Below, one piece after another: positions 5,644 to 11,090 of a stretch of 11,090 nt of DNA. The stretch is from Clostridiales bacterium (GTDB lineage: Bacteria; Bacillota; Clostridia; Saccharofermentanales; Saccharofermentanaceae): positions 1 through 11,090 of the forward strand of contig DNAE01000172.1 of NCBI GenBank assembly GCA_003543635.1, in the 5' to 3' direction. The notes beneath the pieces are model-generated. The model saw only the letters and a list, made by a program, of their open reading frames with translations, did no database searches and was not told the DNA's origin. The position numbers and the translations under genes are program-made. Position 1 is the stretch's first letter. Each line of letters starts with the position of its first letter.

Positions 5644-5672
5644 TTGACCCGTTAGCCAAAGCTAACTATAAT
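5644..5672 (+). promoter_or_regulatory. Strong promoter directly in front of the ABC exporter genes
   Basis: TTGACC (5644-5649), a 17-bp spacer and a perfect TATAAT (5667-5672). Predicted start is around 5679, about 42 nt before the ABC ATPase start codon. It lies downstream of the riboswitch terminator, so transcripts from it escape riboswitch control. A palindrome fills the spacer and another covers the start point, implying repression by DNA-binding proteins. Confidence 0.88.
5651..5666. promoter_or_regulatory. 16-bp palindromic operator filling the promoter spacer
   Basis: GTTAGC-CAAA-GCTAAC is a perfect 6-bp inverted repeat with a 4-bp centre, occupying 16 of the 17 spacer bases between -35 and -10. 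Bound protein would exclude RNA polymerase. The TTAG/CTAA half-sites recall metal-dependent DtxR/MntR-type boxes, but the spacing is not the standard one, so the regulator's family is a guess. Confidence 0.75.
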
Positions 5673-5673
5673 A

Positions 5674-5695
5674 CATATGAATGATTATTCATATG
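5674..5695. promoter_or_regulatory. 22-bp palindrome over the predicted transcription start of the ABC operon
   Basis: Arms CATATGAAT (5674-5682) and ATTCATATG (5687-5695) are perfect complements around GATT. It covers the predicted start near 5679. It may be an operator for a TetR- or MarR-like dimer, or a hairpin at the 5' end of the mRNA from the upstream promoter. The ribosome binding site GAGGTG (5708-5713) lies 12 nt beyond it. Confidence 0.75.
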
Positions 5696-5720
5696 TTAGA
5701 AAGACGCGAGGTGACAGTAT

Positions 5721-6440
5721 ATGTCAGAAAAAGAACTTAAAGAATTCCTGAATGTATGTAATGTCTACAAGGCATACGGAGAGGGAGACAGCAGACAGGA
5801 AGTCCTGCGCGGGATGGACTTCACCGTAAGAAAAGGGGAGTTCTGCGTGCTCCTCGGTCCCTCCGGATCCGGAAAGTCGACGCTCCTTAACATCATCGGC
5901 GGCATCGACAGTGCGGACGAGGGCTATATCTCCATAGCGGGAGACAAACTCCGGGACATGGACGAGAAGGCCCTTACCAGATACAGGAGAAAGCATCTGG
6001 GTTATGTCTTCCAGCTCTATAACCTGATCCCCAACTTGAATGTCAAGGAGAATATCGAAGTCGGAGCCTATCTTTCCGATGATCCGCTGGACATCGATGA
6101 ACTCCTTAATACTCTGGGACTTTGGGATCACAGATACAAGCTTCCCAACCAGCTCTCGGGAGGACAGCAGCAGAGGACATCCATCGGACGCGCCATCGTC
6201 AAGAACCCGGACATCCTCCTTTGCGACGAACCCACGGGTGCCCTGGACTACAACACCTCAAAGGAGATATTAAAGCTCATCGAGGACGTTAATCAGAAGT
6301 ACGGAAATACGATCATAATGGTTACCCATAACGGCGCCATCCAGGATATGGCAGATCATGTTATCAAGCTCCGTGACGGCGTTGTCAGAAAGAACATCGT
6401 AAACGACAACAAGATAAGTGCTGTCGATCTTGAATGGTAA
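5721..6440 (+). CDS. ABC transporter ATP-binding protein (MacB/LolD type)
   Basis: A 239-residue ABC ATPase with every motif intact: Walker [10 protein letters not shown] (46-54), Q-loop Gln98 ([14 protein letters not shown]), signature LSGGQQQR (145-152), Walker B ILLCDEP (165-171), D-loop GALD (173-176) and H-loop His203 (MVTHN). The LSGGQQQR signature and the YNLIP segment after the Q-loop mark the MacB/LolD/FtsE-like class, which pairs with FtsX-type permeases and works by mechanotransmission rather than by a classic import channel. The ATG at 5721 follows GAGGTG (5708-5713) by 7 nt. Its permease begins 13 nt after this gene ends. Expression should depend on the riboswitch/terminator and on the palindrome-bearing promoter upstream. 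Substrate is unknown. Confidence 0.97.
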   Translation: MSEKELKEFLNVCNVYKAYGEGDSRQEVLRGMDFTVRKGEFCVLLGPSGSGKSTLLNIIGGIDSADEGYISIAGDKLRDMDEKALTRYRRKHLGYVFQLYNLIPNLNVKENIEVGAYLSDDPLDIDELLNTLGLWDHRYKLPNQLSGGQQQRTSIGRAIVKNPDILLCDEPTGALDYNTSKEILKLIEDVNQKYGNTIIMVTHNGAIQDMADHVIKLRDGVVRKNIVNDNKISAVDLEW

Positions 6441-6453
6441 GGAGGAACTTATC

Positions 6454-9057
6454 ATGAGAGATCCCATAAACAAAAGGATCCTTCGCGACCTGGCGAAGGA
6501 GTGGAAAAGATATCTCGTATTGTTCCTCCTCATGTCCTTCATGATCGGAGCGGCATCGGGAATGTTCGTTGCCAACGGCAGTATGCTCAAGGCCTTTGAC
6601 GGATCCTACGACAAGTATAAGACCGAGGACGGACACTTCATCCTGAAGGACAAGGCAACGGAGGACCTTCTTCAGGCAATGCCGGAGAACATCAGTATAT
6701 ACGAGCAGTTCTATAAGGAAGTACCCGAGGTATCGGACGGAAATGACGATGCCATGGTAAGGGTATTCAAGATAAGAAAAGATCTCAACATCGCCTGCGA
6801 GAACGAGGGCCGTCTTCCGGAAAACGATTCCGAGATAGCCATCGACCGCATGCATGCCAATAACAACGGCATCGAGATCGGCGATACCGTCTCCGTCGGC
6901 GGAAAGGACTTCACCGTCGTCGGACTGATCGCACTCCCCGACTACAGCACCCTTTTCAAGAAAAACTCGGACATCATGTTCAATGCCATCGATTTTGACG
7001 TGGCGCTCATGACCGACGGAGCATGGGAGGATCTTCGCGGAAACATAAACTATGAGTATTCCTTCAGATATGATAATGTACCCGCTTCCGAGAGGGAGCA
7101 GAAGGAACTCGGGGACGTCCTGGTGGAAAAGCTTGCCGTGATCGCCGCAACGGGGGGATATACGGATAACAAGGACGAGGCTGAAGCCCTTGCCGATAAT
7201 GTGGACAACTGGACAGCCTTCCTCGAGGATGTGCAATCCCGGTCGGACGACCTGGAAGCAAGGGGCGAAGAACTCGCCCAAAGACAGGCTGCACTTGAAG
7301 CCTCCTCCGACCTTCTCATGGCCGGGGACCCGGATACTCTTGCCGAAGCCGCTTCTCTGGAGGAGGACGCCGCGGCACTTCAGGCGGATATCGATGACCT
7401 GTCTTCCCTTCAGAGCGAGATAGACGAAGCCGTCGAGGGACTTGAAGAGCTCGAGCCCTATGCCGACAACGAGAACGAACTCACTGATTTCGTCCCCGCA
7501 TATGCAAACCAAGCCATAAGCTTCGCTCCTGAAGACTTCGGATCGGACGTGGCGATGATGGGCGTACTCGTTTATGTCTTCATCGCAGTCTTAGCCTTTG
7601 TATTCGCCATAACCACCTCCAATACCATAACGAACGAAGCTGCCGTTATCGGAACCCTCCGTGCCACGGGATATACCAGGGGCGAACTCATCAGATACTA
7701 CATGCTCATGCCGATCATAGTGACCATATTGTCGGCCGTCGTGGGAAACATCCTGGGATACACCTGTCTTAAGGACGTGGTGGTCTCCATGTACTACAAC
7801 TCCTACAGCCTCGTGACCTACGAGACGGTGTGGAATGCCGAGGCCTTCGTCAACACCACGTTGATCCCCCTCGTTCTGATGGCGGCGGTGAACTATATCG
7901 TGATTGCAAGAAAGATGAGACTGTCACCCCTCAAGTTCCTGAGGAAAGACCTGTCCACCTCCAAAAGGAAGAAGGCCATACGCCTTCCGAGGTTCAAGTT
8001 CCTGAACCGTTTCCGTCTGAGGATCCTCCTCCAGAACATAGGCGGTTACATCGTACTCTTCTTCGGCATCTCCTTCGTCATGCTCCTTCTGGCCTTTGCC
8101 ATCGGTCTTCCCGAGACCCTTGACCACTACAAGAAGACCATGACCGAAGAACTCATCTCCGATTATCAGTACATCCTTAAGGACTATAAGGACGGGGACG
8201 GCAACGAGATAACGACGGAGGAGGAGTCCGCCGAGAAGTATTCCGTCACGACCCTGGTCACCACGGACGGCGTTAATGTCGGCGAGAACATCACCGTCTA
8301 CGGAATAGAAGACGGAAGCAGATATATCAAGGCGGATATTCCCGAAGACGGCGTCCTTATATCCTCCTCCTACGCCACCAAGTTCCTGTTGAAGGAAGGG
8401 GACGTTCTGACCTTAAAGGACAAATACTCGGACAAGACCTATGAGATGCGCGTGGACGGAGTCTACGATTACAACGGAAGTCTTAGCGTCTTCATGAGGA
8501 ACTCCGATTTCAACGAGATGTTCGACCTGGAGGAGGAGAGCTTCACGGGCTTCCTTACATCGGGAGAGATAACGGACATTGACGAGGAACAGATATACTC
8601 CGTCATAACCGTGGACGACATCATGGCTCTGTCCATACAGCTCGACCACTCCATGGGAGGATATATGGACTATCTTGCCGTAGCATGTCTTCTCATGGGT
8701 GTGCTCGTCATCTATCTGCTGACAAAGATAATCATCGAGAAGAACGCGGGCTCCATATCCATGGTCAAGGTATTGGGATACGAGAACAGGGAGATCAACA
8801 GCCTGTACGTAAACCTGACCACCGTCCTGGTGATCATATTCGCCCTGATCTCCGCCCTTCTCTCGGTCTTCGGATTATCCGCCATATTCAGGCTGATAAT
8901 GTCCTCCATGAGCGGATGGCTGGACATCTACGTGAGTCCTTTGGGCATCCTCAAGATGACCGCGATACTCTTCATTTCCTATCTGATCGTATCCTTCTTC
9001 GACATACAGAGGATCAAGAAGATCCCCCTCACAGACGCCCTCAAAAACGTGGAATAA
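6454..9057 (+). CDS. FtsX/MacB-type ABC permease with two FtsX domains and extracytoplasmic coiled coil
   Basis: An 867-residue permease. Helix 1 is near 20-40. A large extracytoplasmic region (41-365) contains a MacB-periplasmic-like part (about 50-210) and a long charged coiled coil (about 243-336) that looks like a hairpin of two helices with a turn near MAGDPDT (289-295). The first FtsX domain follows: helices near 367-390, 414-436 and 465-486, with the cytoplasmic GTLRATGYTRGEL segment between. A second half begins with a helix near 530-552, a second outer domain (about 555-735), then three helices (about 740-758, 787-812, 833-850) with the matching MVKVLGYENREI segment. Two FtsX domains in one chain imply it works as a monomer with two ATPase subunits. 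ATG at 6454 follows GGAGGA (6441-6446) by 7 nt. Likely an exporter or envelope-remodelling machine; substrate unknown. Confidence 0.95.
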   Translation: MRDPINKRILRDLAKEWKRYLVLFLLMSFMIGAASGMFVANGSMLKAFDGSYDKYKTEDGHFILKDKATEDLLQAMPENISIYEQFYKEVPEVSDGNDDAMVRVFKIRKDLNIACENEGRLPENDSEIAIDRMHANNNGIEIGDTVSVGGKDFTVVGLIALPDYSTLFKKNSDIMFNAIDFDVALMTDGAWEDLRGNINYEYSFRYDNVPASEREQKELGDVLVEKLAVIAATGGYTDNKDEAEALADNVDNWTAFLEDVQSRSDDLEARGEELAQRQAALEASSDLLMAGDPDTLAEAASLEEDAAALQADIDDLSSLQSEIDEAVEGLEELEPYADNENELTDFVPAYANQAISFAPEDFGSDVAMMGVLVYVFIAVLAFVFAITTSNTITNEAAVIGTLRATGYTRGELIRYYMLMPIIVTILSAVVGNILGYTCLKDVVVSMYYNSYSLVTYETVWNAEAFVNTTLIPLVLMAAVNYIVIARKMRLSPLKFLRKDLSTSKRKKAIRLPRFKFLNRFRLRILLQNIGGYIVLFFGISFVMLLLAFAIGLPETLDHYKKTMTEELISDYQYILKDYKDGDGNEITTEEESAEKYSVTTLVTTDGVNVGENITVYGIEDGSRYIKADIPEDGVLISSSYATKFLLKEGDVLTLKDKYSDKTYEMRVDGVYDYNGSLSVFMRNSDFNEMFDLEEESFTGFLTSGEITDIDEEQIYSVITVDDIMALSIQLDHSMGGYMDYLAVACLLMGVLVIYLLTKIIIEKNAGSISMVKVLGYENREINSLYVNLTTVLVIIFALISALLSVFGLSAIFRLIMSSMSGWLDIYVSPLGILKMTAILFISYLIVSFFDIQRIKKIPLTDALKNVE

Positions 9058-9073
9058 GTTTTACGGGATATCT

Positions 9074-9105
9074 AAGGGGACCGTCCTTCGCGTAACGGTC
9101 CCCTT
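9074..9105. terminator. Hairpin terminator between convergent ABC and protease operons
   Basis: A perfect 11-bp stem, AAGGGGACCGT (9074-9084) and ACGGTCCCCTT (9095-9105), with a 10-nt loop, 17 nt after the permease stop. On the plus strand it is followed by TTAAATTG and later a T6 run (9121-9126), so the U tract is weak or displaced. It also lies 24 nt beyond the end of the minus-strand protease gene and probably serves both. Confidence 0.8.
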
Positions 9106-9128
9106 TAAATTGCTCTTATCTTTTTTGA

Positions 9129-9920
9129 TCATGACCTTATTCCCCTCATGATCTTCTTATGGTTAAAGGCCAGGATCAAGACCGCGGAAAGGGGCATGGC
9201 GATCACATAAAGGCCCATGAACATCAGAAGCGTTACGACATTATCCTTGGGCCACAGGATGACCAGGAAAGCTCCGTACATGTTGCTCAGGGAATGAAGG
9301 ATCATGCAGGGCCATATCCTCTTCGTCCTCAAGGCGATGTAGGCAAATACCACTCCCAGTACAAAGGTGTAGAAGAACTGGGGGATCCCCTGGGAATAAA
9401 TGTGGGGCAGGGCAAAGAGCAAGGCGGACACTGCGATGGCGGGGATGTTGCCCAGGGGGATCAGACGGTCCAGGAATATCTTCCGGAATAAGATCTCCTC
9501 AAGGACCGGAGCAAACACCAGGAGCAGGAATACGTAAAAGACCGGATGGGCCGAGATCTCTTCGATACCTATCCCCGTCTCTTCTCTGCCCAGTATCCGA
9601 AGCAGGATGTTGGCGGGTATCATTGAGGGGATCGATATACCCGACTGGATCACAAAGGCCACGACAAAAACAAGGGGCGTGAGGCTCAGGTCACGGGCAT
9701 TGCTCTTAGCGGGCTTAACTCCGATAAGGGCGATCATCACGGCTCCCAGGGCAAGGGTATAGGGTACCACCATGGACTCCGTCACCATCTTGACGATCTC
9801 CGGGAAGTTCCCCGTGAGGACGGGATCGATAAGACTATTCAAACCCTTATAAACGACAAACCATACCCCAAGGGCGATAAAAACTCTGAGGGCGATTATG
9901 ACTTTATTCTTCGTCTCCAT
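9129..9920 (-). CDS. CPBP-family intramembrane metalloprotease (CAAX-like)
   Basis: A 263-residue membrane protein with about seven or eight transmembrane helices and all motifs of the CPBP (Abi/CAAX protease and bacteriocin-processing) family: EEILFR (Glu141, Glu142, Arg146), FALPH (Phe169 to His173) and HSLSN (His209 to Asn213). These residues are expected to bind the metal and catalyse proteolysis inside the membrane. Bacterial members include bacteriocin immunity or processing proteins and others whose substrates are unknown. ATG at 9920 is chosen because AAGGAG (minus strand, 9931-9936) lies 10 nt upstream; the longer form from 9950 would contain that site. The start lies inside the upstream gene, giving a 17-nt overlap and probable translational coupling. 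It is last in the LytTR operon, so it may be the effector of that regulatory pair. Confidence 0.93.
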   Translation of the reverse strand: METKNKVIIALRVFIALGVWFVVYKGLNSLIDPVLTGNFPEIVKMVTESMVVPYTLALGAVMIALIGVKPAKSNARDLSLTPLVFVVAFVIQSGISIPSMIPANILLRILGREETGIGIEEISAHPVFYVFLLLVFAPVLEEILFRKIFLDRLIPLGNIPAIAVSALLFALPHIYSQGIPQFFYTFVLGVVFAYIALRTKRIWPCMILHSLSNMYGAFLVILWPKDNVVTLLMFMGLYVIAMPLSAVLILAFNHKKIMRGIRS

Positions 9921-10368
9921 ATGAACGACTCTCCTTCTTGAATTCATCAAGAGCTGCGTTCATTCTGTCAGTCCCGGATTTCAGATAAAGATATCTGATG
10001 GTCAACACGATAAAGAAGACAACGGGAAAGAGGAGGAGCAGGATGATGATCTCCCTCCCGATAATAAACCCGTTGAACAGGACGATCCCGAGGGCGACCG
10101 TCAGCCATTGCAGGGGCATGAAGATAAGATCCGTCACGATATAGGGCTTATCGTAAGCCCACTTGGAATCCTTGAATCTCATCTTCAGCGTCAGGATCAG
10201 GAACAGCACCGTAAAGGTGATGAACATCCTGAACAGGAGCACGGGGGATACCGCCTCGCGGAGCACGATGCTGACCGTTGCGACCAGAAGGGTCGTTGCG
10301 GAGAATCCGATAAGATTGATGAAGGCAGACCTCTTGAGAGCCTGTCCCAATGAGTATTCCCTTCTCAT
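9904..10368 (-). CDS. DUF3021-like four-helix membrane protein
   Basis: A 154-residue protein with four transmembrane helices (about residues 17-35, 43-61, 80-100 and 105-125), a short basic N-terminus and a charged cytoplasmic tail ending YGDEE. Size, topology and position directly downstream of a stand-alone LytTR regulator match DUF3021 proteins, which in Firmicutes are usually encoded next to such regulators and are thought to modulate them. Its ATG at 10368 overlaps the LytTR stop by 4 nt (ATGA), and its own end overlaps the protease start by 17 nt, so all three proteins are probably made in coupled fashion. No catalytic motif is seen. The family call rests on context and topology more than on sequence motif. 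Confidence 0.8.
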   Translation of the reverse strand: MRREYSLGQALKRSAFINLIGFSATTLLVATVSIVLREAVSPVLLFRMFITFTVLFLILTLKMRFKDSKWAYDKPYIVTDLIFMPLQWLTVALGIVLFNGFIIGREIIILLLLFPVVFFIVLTIRYLYLKSGTDRMNAALDEFKKESRSYGDEE

Positions 10369-10820
10369 CGTTTTTCTCCTTTCATTCCGATCGCCGCCTT
10401 GAGATCGGATACATATCCCCGGGACACGATAAGGGCTTCGCCGTTATTGAGTATCAGCTTTAACCTTCTCCCGTTCTCCGGAACGATCCGTCTTACGGCA
10501 CAGATGTTGACCAGTAAGGACTTTGAGATACGTACGAAGCTACTCGACTTAAATCTCTCTTCAAGATCGTAAAGGGTGTTTCTCACCTTAAAGACATCCG
10601 ACATCCCGTATGCGAAAACATATCTTTCCACCGCTTCGAAGTAGAGGATGCCCGAGGAACTTAATACCTGCTCGTCGCCGTTGTCCCTGATACCGATCAA
10701 ACGTTCTCCGACACTGCGCACCAGGCTCAGGATCTCATTAAACTCTTCGTTCTCCTCCCGGTACCTTATCTCGATCTCGGTCTCGGTCAGATCTTCTTTT
10801 TTGCTGAGGAACAGCTTCAA
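10365..10820 (-). CDS. Stand-alone LytTR-family DNA-binding regulator
   Basis: A 151-residue protein with a C-terminal LytTR DNA-binding domain (about residues 55-148). Recognisable segments are ILYFEAVERYVFAY, FVRISKSLLVNICAVRRIVPE and LILNNGEALIVSRGYVSDLKAAIG, the usual LytTR order ending in the RxYxxxLK-type motif. The N-terminal 45 residues are charged and helical; there is no response-receiver domain, so it is not a conventional two-component regulator. This class typically autoregulates an operon with a DUF3021 membrane partner. The start is TTG at 10820, supported by a perfect AAGGAGG (minus strand, 10829-10835) 8 nt upstream and no better in-frame ATG. Expression is from an extended -10 promoter at 10852-10860, divergent from a TetR gene. 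Confidence 0.93.
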   Translation of the reverse strand: MKLFLSKKEDLTETEIEIRYREENEEFNEILSLVRSVGERLIGIRDNGDEQVLSSSGILYFEAVERYVFAYGMSDVFKVRNTLYDLEERFKSSSFVRISKSLLVNICAVRRIVPENGRRLKLILNNGEALIVSRGYVSDLKAAIGMKGEKR

Positions 10821-10843
10821 TGATCTTGCCTCCTTAGGTCAAC

Positions 10844-10883
10844 TATCCGTCATTATAACATCCTATTCAAATAAAAACGGATA
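10844..10883. repeat. Inverted repeat TATCCGT/ACGGATA flanking the LytTR promoter
   Basis: TATCCGT (10844-10850) and ACGGATA (10877-10883) are perfect inverted copies whose start-to-start distance is 33 bp, about three helical turns. They bracket the -10 and the -35 position of the LytTR promoter. They may be half-sites for autoregulation by the LytTR protein or for another regulator. Confidence 0.5.
10852..10860 (-). promoter_or_regulatory. Extended -10 promoter of the LytTR operon
   Basis: On the minus strand, TGT (10858-10860) precedes a perfect TATAAT (10852-10857), forming an extended -10 element. The -35 position reads CCGTTT and is poor. The TTG start codon at 10820 lies about 31 nt downstream of the -10. 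Promoters of this kind often need an activator or rely on the extended -10 alone. Confidence 0.7.
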
Positions 10884-10913
10884 AGAGGTACATTTTCGCG
10901 TATAAGATGTCCC

Positions 10914-10942
10914 TTGCGCGGGATAAGGGCCTGTGCTATCCT
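10914..10942 (+). promoter_or_regulatory. Candidate promoter of the TetR-family gene
   Basis: TTGCGC (10914-10919) and TATCCT (10937-10942) are separated by 17 bp. Both boxes are imperfect (three and four matches), but the predicted start near 10949 falls in the middle of a long palindrome, as expected for an autorepressed TetR gene. Confidence 0.5.
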
Positions 10943-10967
10943 ATTATTAAACATGTTCAATAATAGG
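10940..10967. promoter_or_regulatory. 28-bp near-perfect palindrome, likely TetR autoregulatory operator
   Basis: Arms CCTATTATT (10940-10948) and AATAATAGG (10959-10967) are exact inverted copies, and the centre contains the perfect palindrome AACATGTT (10950-10957). Only one symmetry pair (10949/10958) mismatches. It overlaps the last bases of the -10, spans the predicted start and enters the AGGAGG ribosome binding site (10965-10970). Bound protein would block transcription, and the RNA hairpin could also hide the ribosome binding site. Confidence 0.82.
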
Positions 10968-10976
10968 AGGAAGACC

Positions 10977-11090
10977 ATGCAAAAGGACGAGAAGCTCGCC
11001 ATAACAAAGGAGAAGCTGATGGATGCCACCTTTCAGTTGATGGAGAAATCCGACGATCCCCTCAAGGTCACGTCAAGGCAGATCGCAGAG
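10977..11090 (+). CDS. TetR-family transcriptional regulator, N-terminal 38 residues (cut by right edge)
   Basis: The first 38 residues of a protein that continues off the right edge. The pattern ITKEKLMDATFQLMEKS followed by VTSRQIAE is the first helix of a TetR DNA-binding domain and the start of its helix-turn-helix. The ATG at 10977 follows AGGAGG (10965-10970) by 6 nt. The ligand domain is not in the window, so neither ligand nor targets can be predicted. The upstream palindrome suggests autorepression. It is divergent from the LytTR operon and may share control of the 156-bp region between them. No copy of its putative operator was seen at the ABC exporter promoter, so a link to those genes is unsupported. 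Confidence 0.85.
   Translation, partial: MQKDEKLAITKEKLMDATFQLMEKSDDPLKVTSRQIAE

Noticed and set aside
7064..7319. Antisense frames across the coiled-coil region
   Set aside because: Ser/Arg/Pro-rich translations that mirror the acidic coiled-coil codons; shadow frames.
6385..7512. Long minus-strand open frame opposite the ABC genes
   Set aside because: Antisense to two conserved genes, no family motifs and no start signals; long only because of the codon bias of the real genes.
9159..9491. Plus-strand open frame opposite the CPBP protease
   Set aside because: Low-complexity basic/Gln/Gly-rich translation antisense to a motif-complete gene, without a ribosome binding site; a shadow frame.
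10877..10888. LytTR-type box in the LytTR promoter
   Set aside because: Minus-strand ATCCGTTTTTAT only partly fits the usual LytTR site and has no second direct copy at the expected spacing; only the inverted repeat is reported.
1..11090. CRISPR array, tRNA/rRNA, transposase or phage genes
   Set aside because: No regularly spaced repeats, no cloverleaf-like sequence and no mobile-element protein found on either strand.

Overview
The window looks like chromosome of a Gram-positive Firmicute, most likely a clostridial (Lachnospiraceae/Oscillospiraceae-like) anaerobe. The reasons are strong AGGAGG-type ribosome binding sites, AT-rich intergenic regions with near-consensus sigma-A promoters, and gene families typical of that group (a DUF2975-like protein with a YozG-like HTH, LytTR with DUF3021, ABC-FtsX exporters). 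No phage, transposon, CRISPR array, tRNA or rRNA was seen. The species assignment is inference.

Layout. 1-491 (minus) is the N-terminal part of a MoxR-type AAA+ ATPase running off the left edge. 762-2995 (plus) is a translationally coupled pair: a Na+/phosphate-cotransporter-family protein with a PhoU-like tail, and a LURP-one/YxjI-like protein. 3048-3929 (plus) has a near-consensus promoter, a four-helix DUF2975-like membrane protein and a 68-residue Cro/C1-type HTH protein, closed by a hairpin at 3955-3984. 3997-4374 (minus) is a small exported or lipid-anchored protein. 4513-5439 (plus) is a 1-phosphofructokinase-family sugar kinase whose perfect -10 box lies so close to the ATG that its mRNA should be leaderless. 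5440-5720 is a dense regulatory region. 5721-9057 (plus) encodes an ABC ATPase and a two-domain FtsX/MacB permease. 9129-10820 (minus) is a three-gene overlapping operon: LytTR regulator, DUF3021-like membrane protein, CPBP (CAAX-like) membrane protease. 10977 to the right edge (plus) is the start of a TetR-family regulator, divergent from the LytTR operon.

The most interesting part is 5440-5720, in front of the ABC exporter. It holds an element resembling the yybP-ykoY manganese riboswitch (AGGGAGTAGC at 5483-5492, a conserved-looking CGTCAATAC at 5519-5527, and GCGAGACTTT at 5557-5566). An intrinsic terminator (5558-5602) reuses the aptamer's 3' strand. A second promoter after that terminator (TTGACC-17-TATAAT, 5644-5672) has a spacer almost entirely made of the palindrome GTTAGC-CAAA-GCTAAC, and a further 22-bp palindrome covers the predicted transcription start. 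The exporter thus appears to have a riboswitch-gated long transcript and a repressor-gated short transcript that bypasses the riboswitch. A MacB/FtsX-type exporter would be an unusual client for this riboswitch class, whose known clients are mainly Mn2+ exporters and related membrane proteins.

All family assignments come from reading motifs by eye; no database search was run.
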